Under the pieces are notes generated by a model. It ran no database searches, was not told the origin of the DNA, and saw only the letters and a program-made list of their open reading frames with translations. This document shows positions 26,059-34,066 of a stretch of 64,000 nt of DNA, piece after piece. The position numbers were made by a program, and so were the translations under genes. How positions within the stretch are numbered: the first letter of the stretch is position 1; the number at the start of each line of letters is the position of its first letter. This DNA comes from Sphaerisporangium flaviroseum (GTDB lineage: Bacteria > Actinomycetota > Actinomycetes > Streptosporangiales > Streptosporangiaceae): assembly GCF_039537005.1 (NCBI RefSeq), contig NZ_BAAAZR010000017.1, positions 1-64,000 on the forward strand, read 5' to 3'.

Positions 26059-27234
26059 ATGAGGCCCGAGATCAACATCTTCTCCGCGGATCGGTACGAG
26101 CAAGGCGTGCCCTGGGACCAGTACGCCTGGTTGCGGGAGCACTCACCCGTTCACTGGCACCCTGATCCAGGAGGGCCGGGGTTCTGGGCGATCACCCGCC
26201 ACGAGGACGTGACTCACGTGTCACGTCACCCGGAACTGTTCTCCTCCCAGCTCAAGTCGTCGATGCTCTACGAGCTCTCTCCGGAAGGGCTTTCCCGCAA
26301 CCAGCTGATCATGCTCAACCAGGATCCGCCTCAGCACACCGCGACGCGGTCCATCGTCAACCGCGGGTTCACCCCACGGATGATCGGGAAGCTGGAGGAC
26401 CACATCAGGGTGGTCTGCAATGAGCTCATCGATCAGCTCAGCGGGGGCACCGCCGATTTCGTCGGCGACATCGCGGCGCCGTTGCCGCTCTATGTGATCT
26501 GCGAACTCCTCGGCGCGCCGGTGGAAGACCGCGCGAAGATCTTCCGCTGGTCGAACCGGCTCGTCGGCTTCGACGATCCGGAGTTCTCCAGCGACGACAC
26601 GACCGAGTTGTTCGGTTTGTTTGAGTATGGCATCCAACTCGGAAAAGCTCGGCTGATTGAGCCACGTGACGACATCATCACCAAAGTGGTCACCGGCGGC
26701 GAGGCCCTCTCCGAGGCCGAAGTGGGCATGTTCGTCGTGATGCTCGCCGTCGCGGGCAACGAGACAACCCGCAACGCCGCCACCGGCGGCATGCTGGCCT
26801 TCTTCGACGAGCCGGGGGAGTGGGAGCGCCTGCTCGCCGACCGTACGCTGCTGCGCACGGTGCCCGACGAGGTGGCGAGGTACGTCTCGCCGGTGATGGC
26901 CTTCCGTCGTACGGCCACCCGGGACACCGAGATCCGCGGCCAGGCCGTCGCCGAGGGGGACAAGGTCATCGTGTACTACAACGCGGCGAACCGCGACGAG
27001 GCGGTGTTCGATCGGCCCGACCGGTTCGACATCGGACGCGATCCGAACCCGCACGTGGGGTTCGGCGGCGGCGGTCCGCACTTCTGCCTGGGCGCCCACC
27101 TTGCCCGCATGGAGCTGCGCGTGCTGTTCGAGACCCTGGCCGAGCGGATGCCCGGCATCGCCCCCGCCGGAGAGGCCCGCCGCCTGCGCTCCAACTTCAT
27201 CAACGGGATCAAGGAGCTTCCCGTCACCTTCTGA
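26059..27234 (+). CDS. Cytochrome P450 (CYP125-like)
   Basis: This 391-residue soluble bacterial P450 has the I-helix oxygen motif AVAGNETTRNA, a K-helix region near VARYVSPVMAFRR, and the heme loop VGFGGGGPHFCLGAHLARME (Cys near residue 340). The GNETT motif and heme loop resemble the CYP125/CYP142 branch that oxidises steroid side chains, but assignment needs alignment. It would need an external ferredoxin, none nearby. The ATG at 26059 is 99 bp from the divergent helicase-like gene. It ends convergent to the HATPase gene. Confidence 0.87.
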   Translation: MRPEINIFSADRYEQGVPWDQYAWLREHSPVHWHPDPGGPGFWAITRHEDVTHVSRHPELFSSQLKSSMLYELSPEGLSRNQLIMLNQDPPQHTATRSIVNRGFTPRMIGKLEDHIRVVCNELIDQLSGGTADFVGDIAAPLPLYVICELLGAPVEDRAKIFRWSNRLVGFDDPEFSSDDTTELFGLFEYGIQLGKARLIEPRDDIITKVVTGGEALSEAEVGMFVVMLAVAGNETTRNAATGGMLAFFDEPGEWERLLADRTLLRTVPDEVARYVSPVMAFRRTATRDTEIRGQAVAEGDKVIVYYNAANRDEAVFDRPDRFDIGRDPNPHVGFGGGGPHFCLGAHLARMELRVLFETLAERMPGIAPAGEARRLRSNFINGIKELPVTF

Positions 27235-27258
27235 GGGTCCCACCCGGCCGGCCTCCGC

Positions 27259-27804
27259 TCAGCTCTTGAGGACGGCCCAGACGACCTTGCCCTGCGGGAG
27301 CAGCGGGTTCCAGCCCCACCGCAGGCTCATCGACTCCACGATGTGCAACCCCATGCCGCCGGGTTCCAGCGGCGACGGATGGCGCAGGACGGGCGCCGCC
27401 GAACCCGGGTCGGCGAAGGCGCACGTCACCAGGGAGCCTCGGCGGATCATCGACATGCGGATCGGTTCGGCACCGCTCTCCCGCAGGTTCCTCGGGTCGA
27501 GCACCAACCCGTGCCGCAGTGCGTTGGTGGCCAGTTCGGACACCACCAGAGCCATGTCCTGCGCCAGATCGCCCATGCCCCAGCCGATGAGACTGCCGCC
27601 GGCGAAGCTCCTCGCCCAGTGCACGGACTCGGCCCGTGGGGGGAGCACGAAGGTGGCACTCGACGTGCCGGCTCCAGGGCTTGGGAGGTCGCGTGCTGGA
27701 TGGGGCCACCAGCCGGCGGGGGGCCACCAATCGACGGCCGACCACTGGGTTCGCCCACGTATCAGGTCCGTGGAGTGCACGAGATCATGATGGTGCAAAC
27801 TCAT
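27259..27804 (-). CDS. Solo HATPase regulatory protein (RsbW/SpoIIAB-like)
   Basis: This protein of about 181 residues has a GHKL ATPase fold: N-box DMALVVSELATNALRHGLV, then FADPGSAAPVLR, and G-box LEPGGMGLHIVESMSLRWGW. It lacks a His kinase domain and belongs to the anti-sigma-like kinases that accompany XRE/DUF397 genes in actinomycetes. It is divergent from such an XRE gene at 27942, supporting a shared regulatory unit. The start at 27804 (MSLHHHDLVHST) is the best ATG; an upstream in-frame ATG at 27972 would overlap the divergent gene. Confidence 0.83.
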   Translation of the reverse strand: MSLHHHDLVHSTDLIRGRTQWSAVDWWPPAGWWPHPARDLPSPGAGTSSATFVLPPRAESVHWARSFAGGSLIGWGMGDLAQDMALVVSELATNALRHGLVLDPRNLRESGAEPIRMSMIRRGSLVTCAFADPGSAAPVLRHPSPLEPGGMGLHIVESMSLRWGWNPLLPQGKVVWAVLKS

Positions 27805-27846
27805 GTGCAGGTGCAAGAGCGAATGCACGTGCAGGAGGGTCGTGCA
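27794..27846. promoter_or_regulatory. Ordered array of six TGCA half-sites
   Basis: TGCA occurs at 27794, 27806, 27812, 27824, 27830 and 27843, mostly as GTGCA, with spacings 12, 6, 12, 6 and 13 bp, so pairs repeat every ~18 bp. It lies between the divergent HATPase and XRE genes. The regular phasing suggests cooperative binding by the XRE protein; that is inference. Confidence 0.55.
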
Positions 27847-27941
27847 ACCGCTACGGTTGCCCAAGGGAGTGAAAACCGAAGGGGGAACACACGCGCGATC
27901 TTTGACAGACTGTGAACCAGTCCACAACCGGAGGAAAGCAC

Positions 27942-28808
27942 GTGTCCATCGACCCGCCTGGTTCCGGCTCAACGGTTCGGCGCATCATGTTGGGCGCCAG
28001 CTTACGCAGGCTGCGTGAGGAGCGCGGGCTAACCCGTGAGGTAGCGGGATTCCATATCCGTGCTTCGGAGTCCAAGATCAGCCGGATGGAGCTCGGACGG
28101 GTCGGGTTCAAGACGCGTGACGTCGAGGATCTGCTCACGCTCTACGGCGTCAACGACGACGCCGATCGCCGCGGGTTGCTCGAAATGGTCCGTGAGGCCA
28201 ACACCCCTGGTTGGTGGCACAAATATAGTGACCTGCTTCCCACATGGTTCTCGACGTACGTCGGGCTGGAAGAGGCCGCCTCGGTGATCCGCACCTATGA
28301 GGTGCAGTTCGTCCCGGGTCTGCTGCAGACGGCCGCGTACGCCCGGACGGTGATCAGGCTCGGGTATCCAGAGGTCACGGACGACGAGATCGAGCGTCGC
28401 GTGCATCTGCGCATGCAGCGGCAGGAACGTCTCACCCGTGAGGATGGACCGAAACTCTGGGCCGTCATCGACGAGGCCGCGCTGAGGCGGCCCATCGGCG
28501 GCAAGGAGATCATGTATGAGCAGCTGCAGCACCTGATGGCGGTCGCGAGCATGCCCGCCATCACATTGCAGGTGATGCCGTTCCAGTTCGGTATGCACGC
28601 CGCCGAGGGTGGAGCGTTCACCATCCTGCGTTTTCCGGAGTCCGACCTGTCGGACGTGGTCTACGTCGAGCAGCTGTGGGGTGCCCTTTACCTGGACAAA
28701 CGTGAGGACATTGATCCATACCTCACTGCCATGGAACAGCTGTGCATCGAGAGCACAACTCCCGGGGGCACTGCCGAGATACTCGGCGACATACTTAGAG
28801 AGACCTAG
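27942..28808 (+). CDS. XRE-family regulator with DUF5753
   Basis: This 288-residue protein has an N-terminal HTH (LGASLRRLREERGLTREVAG with SESKISRMELGRVGFKTRDV) and a C-terminal DUF5753 domain (YEVQFVPGLLQTAAYARTVI, AVIDEAALRRPIGG, ITLQVMPFQFGMHAAEGGAF, VVYVEQLWGALYLDK). Such WhiJ-type regulators pair with a small DUF397 protein, here encoded directly downstream (TAG then ATG, no gap), and often with a solo HATPase, here divergent. They modulate development or antibiotic production in Streptomyces. GTG at 27942 is chosen because GGAGG lies 7 nt upstream. Confidence 0.9.
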   Translation: MSIDPPGSGSTVRRIMLGASLRRLREERGLTREVAGFHIRASESKISRMELGRVGFKTRDVEDLLTLYGVNDDADRRGLLEMVREANTPGWWHKYSDLLPTWFSTYVGLEEAASVIRTYEVQFVPGLLQTAAYARTVIRLGYPEVTDDEIERRVHLRMQRQERLTREDGPKLWAVIDEAALRRPIGGKEIMYEQLQHLMAVASMPAITLQVMPFQFGMHAAEGGAFTILRFPESDLSDVVYVEQLWGALYLDKREDIDPYLTAMEQLCIESTTPGGTAEILGDILRET

Positions 28809-29045
28809 ATGAGCCAGCCGTATAACGGAATGCCGGCCACGAGCCTAACCGGCGTCGCGTGGCGAAAGAGTCTTCACAGCAACTCGCAGGGCAACTGCGT
28901 CGAGCTTGCCAAACTCCCCGACGGGGGCGTCGCCGTCCGAAACTCCCGTTTCCCGGACGGTCCCGCCCTGATCTACACCCGTGACGAGATCCGGGCGCTC
29001 GTGCTCGGCGTCAAGGACGGCGAGTTCGACAACCTGGTCGCGTAA
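28809..29045 (+). CDS. DUF397 protein
   Basis: This 78-residue protein has the DUF397 signature: GVAWRKSLHSNSQGNCVELA, LPDGGVAVRNSRFPDGPALI and YTRDEIRALVLGVKDGEFD. DUF397 proteins are the partners, possibly antagonists, of XRE/DUF5753 regulators. Its ATG abuts the stop of the XRE gene, so the two are translationally coupled. Confidence 0.9.
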   Translation: MSQPYNGMPATSLTGVAWRKSLHSNSQGNCVELAKLPDGGVAVRNSRFPDGPALIYTRDEIRALVLGVKDGEFDNLVA

Positions 29046-29165
29046 CACCCTGTTCACATATCGCAAGTCCGGTTAACCAGAGAGCGCTGGTCGCGTAACC
29101 GGGGTCGTTCATCGATCCGGCAGACTGGGTTTGTCCACTTCCTGTGAAGTTTGTGGGGGCCCGTG

Positions 29166-29441
29166 ATGCTGGACCAGATGACTCTCTACCCCGTAGCCGA
29201 CGACGTGCTGTTCGCTCCAGGGGGCCGCGTCGTGATCCGTACATACGGAGTCGCGTCCGCGGCCTCCACCGAGGAGGACGGCGCCCATCCTGTCTCCTAC
29301 CGCACCTGGGTGACCGGAGTCAGGGACCAGCCGAGATACTGGCGCTGGGGCCACTTCGAGGACGCCCGCCGGGGCCACCGCAAGGTCCTTGAGTGGCTGA
29401 CCGGGCGAGGACCCCAACCCCAGGCGATCGTCACCGGCTGA
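29166..29441 (+). CDS. Hypothetical small protein
   Basis: This protein of about 91 residues reads MLDQMTLYPVADDVLFAPGG, RVVIRTYGVASA, VSYRTWVTGVRDQPRYWRWG and HFEDARRGHRKVLEWLTGRG. It is a soluble, Trp/Arg-rich protein with good codon bias and no recognised family. GTG at 29163 is an alternative start (GGGGGC upstream). Its last codons and stop are repeated about 56 bp further on, outside the gene. Confidence 0.55.
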   Translation: MLDQMTLYPVADDVLFAPGGRVVIRTYGVASAASTEEDGAHPVSYRTWVTGVRDQPRYWRWGHFEDARRGHRKVLEWLTGRGPQPQAIVTG

Positions 29442-29501
29442 GCCCGCGCGCCGGCCTCCGGCGAGGACCCCCAGAGCCAGGCGATCGTCACCGGCTGAGC
29501 C
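29405..29501 (+). repeat. Duplicated 3' end spanning a stop codon
   Basis: GCGAGGACCCC and CAGGCGATCGTCACCGGCTG with AGCCC occur at 29405-29444 and again at 29461-29501, 56 bp apart. The first copy contains the end and stop of the upstream gene; the second is non-coding. Confidence 0.8.
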
Positions 29502-29578
29502 CCGCCCGCCCGCCTCCGGCGTCGCAAAGCCTTGATCGGCCTTTCCTTGTACGGGCGCGTGGACGGGGCTACTCTTCG

Positions 29579-29596
29579 ACCAAGCGTTAGCTTGGT
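29579..29596. promoter_or_regulatory. Palindrome ACCAAGC GTTA GCTTGGT
   Basis: A perfect 7-bp inverted repeat with a 4-bp centre, 16 bp before the ATG at 29612. The arms resemble TetR-family operators and the half-sites of the boxes at 31941 and 52854, but the spacing differs. Confidence 0.6.
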
Positions 29597-29611
29597 TGAC
29601 GGGAGGCCGCG

Positions 29612-30379
29612 ATGCGCCGCGGGATCTATCTGATCGAAGAGGTCGACTTCCGGCCGATGAACTCTCGCAAGCCTCTTGAGTACCTCACCTGGCTGACCAG
29701 GTACAAGAAGGAGGACGAACGGCTCGACCGGCCCGATCTCACCAAGGGCCTGTCCATCCGGTCACGGGAGATCGACCTGGTCGGTGCCTTCTACGCCGTC
29801 GGCATCACCGGGCACCCCCAGTTCAAGGCCGTCACGCTGTGGGACTGCCACGGCGGCTGGGACGGCGGCTGGCGCCAGATGATGAACATCTACGACGGCG
29901 TCGACGACCGGCTCTTCCTGTCCGACATCGACGACCTGCGGTTCTCCGCCTTCTCCCGCCCGCTCGGCGCCGTACACGGAAGCCCGGCGGTCGCGGACCT
30001 GCTCGCCGAGGAGTACGCGGCGCCCTTCTACCTGTTCGAGAGCGCGCAGGTGCGGCCCGGAGCCGCACTCGACTATCTCGCGGCCGTGCGGGAGGAACGG
30101 GCCCCCGTCCTGGCCGAGCACGGGCATCGGCTCGTCGGCCTGTACGAGGTGCTGTTCTGCGACACCGAGGTCGTCACGATCTGGGGCATGTCGCTGGACG
30201 ACCACCTGGCCACCCAGCGCGCCCACGACGCCGCGCTCGGACTGGACGACGAGATCGCGCCCGACGAGCGTCTGCTCGACTGGCGGAAGCGGGCCAGGGA
30301 GTTCCTCGACGGCCCCTGGCGCGAGACCCTGCTCGCGCCCTTCCCCGGCTCCCGCCTCGCACCGGCGGGCGTGGACTAG
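29612..30379 (+). CDS. Hypothetical protein, possibly NIPSNAP-like alpha/beta barrel
   Basis: This 255-residue soluble protein has two similar halves: LVGAFYAVGITGHPQFKAVT with LWDCHGGWDGG, and LVGLYEVLFCDTEVVTIWGM with SLDDHLATQRAHD. This strand-helix pattern recalls dimeric alpha/beta-barrel (NIPSNAP or EthD-like) proteins, but no motif is decisive. A palindrome 16 bp upstream suggests repression. Its 3' end overlaps by 4 bp the end of the convergent histidine phosphatase gene. Confidence 0.6.
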   Translation: MRRGIYLIEEVDFRPMNSRKPLEYLTWLTRYKKEDERLDRPDLTKGLSIRSREIDLVGAFYAVGITGHPQFKAVTLWDCHGGWDGGWRQMMNIYDGVDDRLFLSDIDDLRFSAFSRPLGAVHGSPAVADLLAEEYAAPFYLFESAQVRPGAALDYLAAVREERAPVLAEHGHRLVGLYEVLFCDTEVVTIWGMSLDDHLATQRAHDAALGLDDEIAPDERLLDWRKRAREFLDGPWRETLLAPFPGSRLAPAGVD

Positions 30380-30972
30380 ATGGGCGACCCGGAGACGGGC
30401 GCGTTCCAGCGGGCGATGGCGTGCTCCTCGTGCTCGAAGCCCAGCACCGACACCGTCCCGGTGTCCAGCTTGAAGTAGCGGCCGTTCTGCGGGGGCAGGC
30501 CGAGCCAGCGGGCGGTGAGCACGCGCAGGAAGTGTCCATGAGCCACCAGGACGACGGTGCCCTCCGCCTGCAGGGCCCGTTCGATCACCTTGTCGGCGCG
30601 CTCGCCGACCTGCTCGACGGTCTCACCAGGATGCCCGGCGTCTCCGGGGATCACACCGTCGCGCCAGAGGTACCAGCCGGCACGCTGCTTCCTGATGTCG
30701 GGGGTGGTGATGCCCTCGTAGCCTCCGTAGTCCCACTCCCACAGGTTCGGGTCGATCTCGTACCGGGTCAGCCCGGCCAGTTCCGCCGTGCGCCGTGCGC
30801 GCATCGCGGGGCTGGACAGGACGAGCGAGAAGCTCTTGCCCTCCAGCACGGGGGCGAGAGCACGGGCCTGCCCCTCCCCCTTGGGCGTGAGCGGGAGGTC
30901 GGTCAGTCCGGTGTGCAGGCCGTCCCGGCTCCACTCGGTCTCACCGTGCCGCAGAAGAATGAGTTCGTCCAT
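30376..30972 (-). CDS. Histidine phosphatase (phosphoglycerate mutase-like)
   Basis: This 198-residue protein starts MDELILLRHGETEWSRDGLH, the RHG catalytic motif of the histidine phosphatase superfamily (His near residue 9), followed by LVLSSPAMRARRTAELAG, LWEWDYGGYEG and the second catalytic His in VLVAHGHFLRVL. It hydrolyses phosphate esters; the substrate is unknown. It lies 13 bp downstream of the LLM oxidoreductase on the same strand, so the two probably form one transcription unit. Confidence 0.9.
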   Translation of the reverse strand: MDELILLRHGETEWSRDGLHTGLTDLPLTPKGEGQARALAPVLEGKSFSLVLSSPAMRARRTAELAGLTRYEIDPNLWEWDYGGYEGITTPDIRKQRAGWYLWRDGVIPGDAGHPGETVEQVGERADKVIERALQAEGTVVLVAHGHFLRVLTARWLGLPPQNGRYFKLDTGTVSVLGFEHEEHAIARWNAPVSGSPI

Positions 30973-30985
30973 ATCGGACCATCAT

Positions 30986-31900
30986 CTACTGTCCGGCGAG
31001 ATTTTCCACGATCGGGGTGAAGGCGTCGAGGTCAGACTCGTTGTGCAGCACGAAGTACGACAGGTCGTGCTCGTCGCGCCAGCGGCGGAGCTTGTCCGCG
31101 ATCTCGTCCTGCGAACCCAGCAGCACCTGCGGCGTCTCGTCCTGACGGCTGGAGTCGGCCGCGCTCCACGCGGCCTCCGTCTTGCGGACGCCGATCTGCA
31201 GCACGCTGGTGCCGAGTTCGATCGCGTCGTACCGCTCGGCGGCGGCCGTACGGACGATGTCGATCTTCTTCAGGAACGCGTCGAGGCCGGCGTCGGCGCG
31301 GTCCGGCCCGGAGCCGTCGGCGCGGACCCGCATGGTCAGGTTGATCACATCGGCCTCCCGCGCCGCGAGCCTGAGCACGCGTGGCCCGCCGCCGCCGAGC
31401 AGCAGCTTCGGATGGGGCCGCTGCACCGGTTTCGGCCGCTGGTCCAGGCCGGTGATCCGGTAGTGCTCGCCCTCGAATCTGAACGGCCCGTCCGACCAGA
31501 GCCCCTTGAGCACCGTCATGGCCTCGGCCAGCCGGTCTATCCGCACCCCGGGCGGGTCGAGCGTGAGCCCGGCCGAGGTGTAGTCGGCGGCCATCCAGCC
31601 GGTGCCGAGCCCGACCTCCAGGCGGCCCTCGGAGAGCACGTCGATGGTGGCGGCCTCCTTGGCGAGCAGGGCGGGATGCCGGAAGTCGTTGGCGAACACC
31701 AGCGTGCCGACCTTGAGACGTGTGGTGGCGCAGGCCGCGGCCGTCATCGCGGCGAGGGGGGCGAAGCGCGGGCCCACCAGGTGGTCGGGGACGAGCAGCA
31801 CGTCGAAACCGGAGTCCTGGAGGCGGCGGGCCTTGTCCGCCCAGGACTTGGCGGTGTCGGCCTCGCGGATGACGGCGGCGAACCGGAACGGCCTCTTCAC
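30986..31900 (-). CDS. LLM-class F420-dependent oxidoreductase (TIGR03621-type)
   Basis: This 304-residue luciferase-like TIM barrel contains RFAAVIREADTAKSWADKAR, GFDVLLVPDHLVGPRFAPLA, LKVGTLVFANDFRHPALLAK, RLEVGLGTGWMAADYTSAGL and KLLLGGGGPRVLRLAAREAD. This pattern matches actinobacterial F420-using oxidoreductases. The natural substrate is unknown. A 14-bp KstR2-like box (31941-31954) lies 41 bp upstream and a TetR gene is divergent, which suggests lipid- or xenobiotic-responsive control. Confidence 0.88.
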   Translation of the reverse strand: MKRPFRFAAVIREADTAKSWADKARRLQDSGFDVLLVPDHLVGPRFAPLAAMTAAACATTRLKVGTLVFANDFRHPALLAKEAATIDVLSEGRLEVGLGTGWMAADYTSAGLTLDPPGVRIDRLAEAMTVLKGLWSDGPFRFEGEHYRITGLDQRPKPVQRPHPKLLLGGGGPRVLRLAAREADVINLTMRVRADGSGPDRADAGLDAFLKKIDIVRTAAAERYDAIELGTSVLQIGVRKTEAAWSAADSSRQDETPQVLLGSQDEIADKLRRWRDEHDLSYFVLHNESDLDAFTPIVENLAGQ

Positions 31901-31940
31901 GGCGGTCTCCTCTGCGGCGGACGGCGGCCCGGCTCATATG

Positions 31941-31954
31941 ACCAAGCGCTTGCT
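31941..31954. promoter_or_regulatory. ACCAAGCGCTTGCT box (KstR2-like)
   Basis: The site matches AnCAAGnnCTTGnT, the consensus of the TetR-family regulator KstR2 and of related acyl-CoA-sensing repressors. It lies upstream of the LLM oxidoreductase. An identical 14-mer precedes the PhyH operon at 52854. Confidence 0.65.
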
Positions 31955-32000
31955 ACAGCGTAGGCGGCGCGCTCACGCTGGGAAAGCCCGCATAATATTC

Positions 32001-32032
32001 GCGTACCGGGTTCATTTTTGAACTCGGTACGC
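32001..32032. promoter_or_regulatory. Inverted repeat upstream of the TetR gene
   Basis: GCGTACCGGGTTCA (32001-32014) and TGAACTCGGTACGC (32019-32032) form 14-bp arms with one mismatch around TTTT. It lies 15 bp before the TetR start, the usual place for an autoregulatory operator. Confidence 0.75.
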
Positions 32033-32047
32033 TTTTGAGCTACCGTC

Positions 32048-32692
32048 ATGGTCATGGCGGAACACGAGGGCCTGCGCGAGCGCAAGAAGCGGCAGACGAA
32101 GCTGACGATCGAGGAGGCGGCGATGCGGCTGTTCGTGGAGCGGGGCTTCGACAACGTCACCGTGGTCGAGATCGCCGAGGCCGCCCAGGTAGCCAAGGTG
32201 ACGCTCTTCAAGTACTTCCCGACCAAGGAGTCCCTCGTCCTCGACCCGGCGGCGGGCGACAACCCCGCCCCCATCGTGGCCGCTCGGCCTCCCGGCACGT
32301 CGCCGCTCGGGGTGCTGCGGGCGCACTACCGGGCACTGGCGGCCGACCCCGGCGGCGGGCCCGCCCTCGGCACCGAAGAGAGGGTGATCAAGTGGATGCG
32401 GGTGATCATGGAGAGCCCGGCCCTCCTGGCGGGCATGCACCGCCTGCTCGACCAGCAGCGCGACGAGCTGGCGTGCGTCCTCGCCGCCGAGCCTGGCGTC
32501 GAGCCCGGCGACCTCACGCCCCAGCTCGTGGCCGCTCAGGTCACCGGCGTCATCCTCATGCTCAAGGCGGGGTTCTACCAGGCGCTGGTGGCCGGCGGCT
32601 CGCTCGCCGAGGCCGGGGCCTACCTGGCACGCAACGTCGAGCACGCCTTCGACCTGCTCGAACACGGCATCGGCGACCTCTACACCCGCTGA
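32048..32692 (+). CDS. TetR-family transcriptional regulator
   Basis: This 214-residue protein has its HTH at residues 10-60: RERKKRQTKLTIEEAAMRLF, then VVEIAEAAQVAKVTLFKYFP. The rest is a helical ligand domain. It is divergent from the LLM oxidoreductase with two palindromic sites between (31941 and 32001). The second is the likely self-operator. ATG at 32054 (MAEHEGLRERK) is as likely a start as 32048. The 3' end is tandemly repeated beyond the stop. Confidence 0.87.
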   Translation: MVMAEHEGLRERKKRQTKLTIEEAAMRLFVERGFDNVTVVEIAEAAQVAKVTLFKYFPTKESLVLDPAAGDNPAPIVAARPPGTSPLGVLRAHYRALAADPGGGPALGTEERVIKWMRVIMESPALLAGMHRLLDQQRDELACVLAAEPGVEPGDLTPQLVAAQVTGVILMLKAGFYQALVAGGSLAEAGAYLARNVEHAFDLLEHGIGDLYTR

Positions 32693-32792
32693 CGCCCGGC
32701 GACCTCTACACCCGCTGACGCCCGGCCACCTCTACACGCGCTGACGCCCGGCGGTCTCCACACGCGAGGACGCGCCCAGCGGTCTCCACACG
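32672..32792 (+). repeat. 26-bp tandem repeat spanning the TetR stop codon
   Basis: Units close to GGCGACCTCTACACCCGCTG plus ACGCCC begin at 32672, 32698, 32724 and 32750, with a degenerate fifth. The first contains the last codons and stop of the TetR gene; the rest are non-coding and progressively diverged. Confidence 0.85.
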
Positions 32793-32811
32793 TGACAAGA
32801 AAGGGATCATC

Positions 32812-33828
32812 ATGCTTGCCAAGGGCATCAACTACGACACCGGGTTCCTGCCCGGGGGCACGAGCTCACGGGAGGACTTCGACCCCGAGACGGTCCGCAG
32901 GGAGATGCAGATCATCGCTCAGGACCTGCACTGCAACGCCGTCCGCATCTCCGGCGGCCTCCCCGAGCGCCTCAGCGTCGCCGGGCGGTACGCGGCCGAG
33001 GCCGGCCTTGCGGTGTGGTTCTCGCCCTTCCCATGCGAGCTGGGCAGGGAGGAGCTGCTGCCGCTGTTCGCCGACTGCGCCGAGCGTGCCGAGGAGCTGA
33101 GGTCGGGCGGCGCTGAGGTGGTGCTCGTGACCGGATGCGAGATGACCATGTTCGCCTCGGGATTCCTGCCGGGGGAGACGTACAGGCAGCGGATGGAGCT
33201 CCTGAGGTCGTCCATGACGAGGCCCTGGCTGTGGTTGAAGATCGCCAGGATGTCCGGCCAGTTGAACGGCTTCCTCGCCGAGACGGCGGCCGTGGTCCGC
33301 GAGCGCTTCGGCGGCCGCGTCACGTACGCCTCGGCGCCCTGGGAGAGGGTCGACTGGAAGCTCTTCGACATCGTCTCGATCGACACCTACCGCGACAGGC
33401 GCAACGCCTCGCGGTACGGTAAGGGGTTGCGCTCGCACCTCCGCCACGGCAAGCCCGTCGTGGCGACCGAGTTCGGCACCTGTGCCTACAAGGGCGCCGG
33501 TGACCGGGGTGGCATGGCCTGGGCGATCAGCGACAGGAGCGTGGAACCGCACCGCCTGACCGGCGACTACCAGCGCGACGAGTCCGAGCAGGTGACCTAC
33601 CTGCGCGAACTGCTGTCGAGCTTCGAGAAGGAGGGGCTGGACGGGGCCTTCTGGTTCACTTTCGCTGGCTACGGGCATCCGCACCGGCCCGAACCCCTCT
33701 ATGACCTGGACATGGCCTCGTACGGAGTGGTCAAGGTCCTCGAAGACCGCAAGGGGACGGCGTACCCCGACATGAACTGGGAGCCCAAACAGGTCTTCCA
33801 CGCTCTCGCCACCACCTACCGCACCTGA
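32812..33828 (+). CDS. Glycoside-hydrolase-like TIM-barrel protein
   Basis: This 338-residue protein reads MLAKGINYDTGFLPGG, DLHCNAVRISGGLPERLSVA, VWFSPFPCELGREELLPLF, VTYASAPWERVDWKLFDIVS, VVATEFGTCAYKGAGDRGG and GAFWFTFAGYGHPH. The order of strands and the EFG with conserved Trp/aromatic residues near the C-terminus resemble retaining glycoside hydrolases, with Glu in TEFGT a candidate nucleophile. Related proteins are sometimes labelled abortive infection proteins without evidence. No signal peptide, so cytosolic. The ATG at 32812 follows AAAGGGATCATC. Function unknown. Confidence 0.7.
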   Translation: MLAKGINYDTGFLPGGTSSREDFDPETVRREMQIIAQDLHCNAVRISGGLPERLSVAGRYAAEAGLAVWFSPFPCELGREELLPLFADCAERAEELRSGGAEVVLVTGCEMTMFASGFLPGETYRQRMELLRSSMTRPWLWLKIARMSGQLNGFLAETAAVVRERFGGRVTYASAPWERVDWKLFDIVSIDTYRDRRNASRYGKGLRSHLRHGKPVVATEFGTCAYKGAGDRGGMAWAISDRSVEPHRLTGDYQRDESEQVTYLRELLSSFEKEGLDGAFWFTFAGYGHPHRPEPLYDLDMASYGVVKVLEDRKGTAYPDMNWEPKQVFHALATTYRT

Positions 33829-34066
33829 CCCCCTCAGGTCCCGTCGCATCTCTCGTACCTCTCACGCCGGCCCTGAGATCACCTCCACCTGACCTGGTTC
33901 ACCTCCAGCGGAGCATGTCACCGCCGGCCTCACCTCAGCGGATCTTGTCCGTTTCTGGAGACAGCATGTCCCCGGAACAGGGCACTCACTCCTTCATGGG
34001 CGGTTGCGGGAAGTGGACTCGCCAAGGCTACGCCGCCCATGCCTGACCTGCGAGGAGACCACTGAC

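Noticed and set aside
32812..33828. Phage-defence (abortive infection) gene
   Set aside because: The label occurs for similar proteins, but the sequence shows a TIM-barrel hydrolase-like pattern and no defence genes are nearby.
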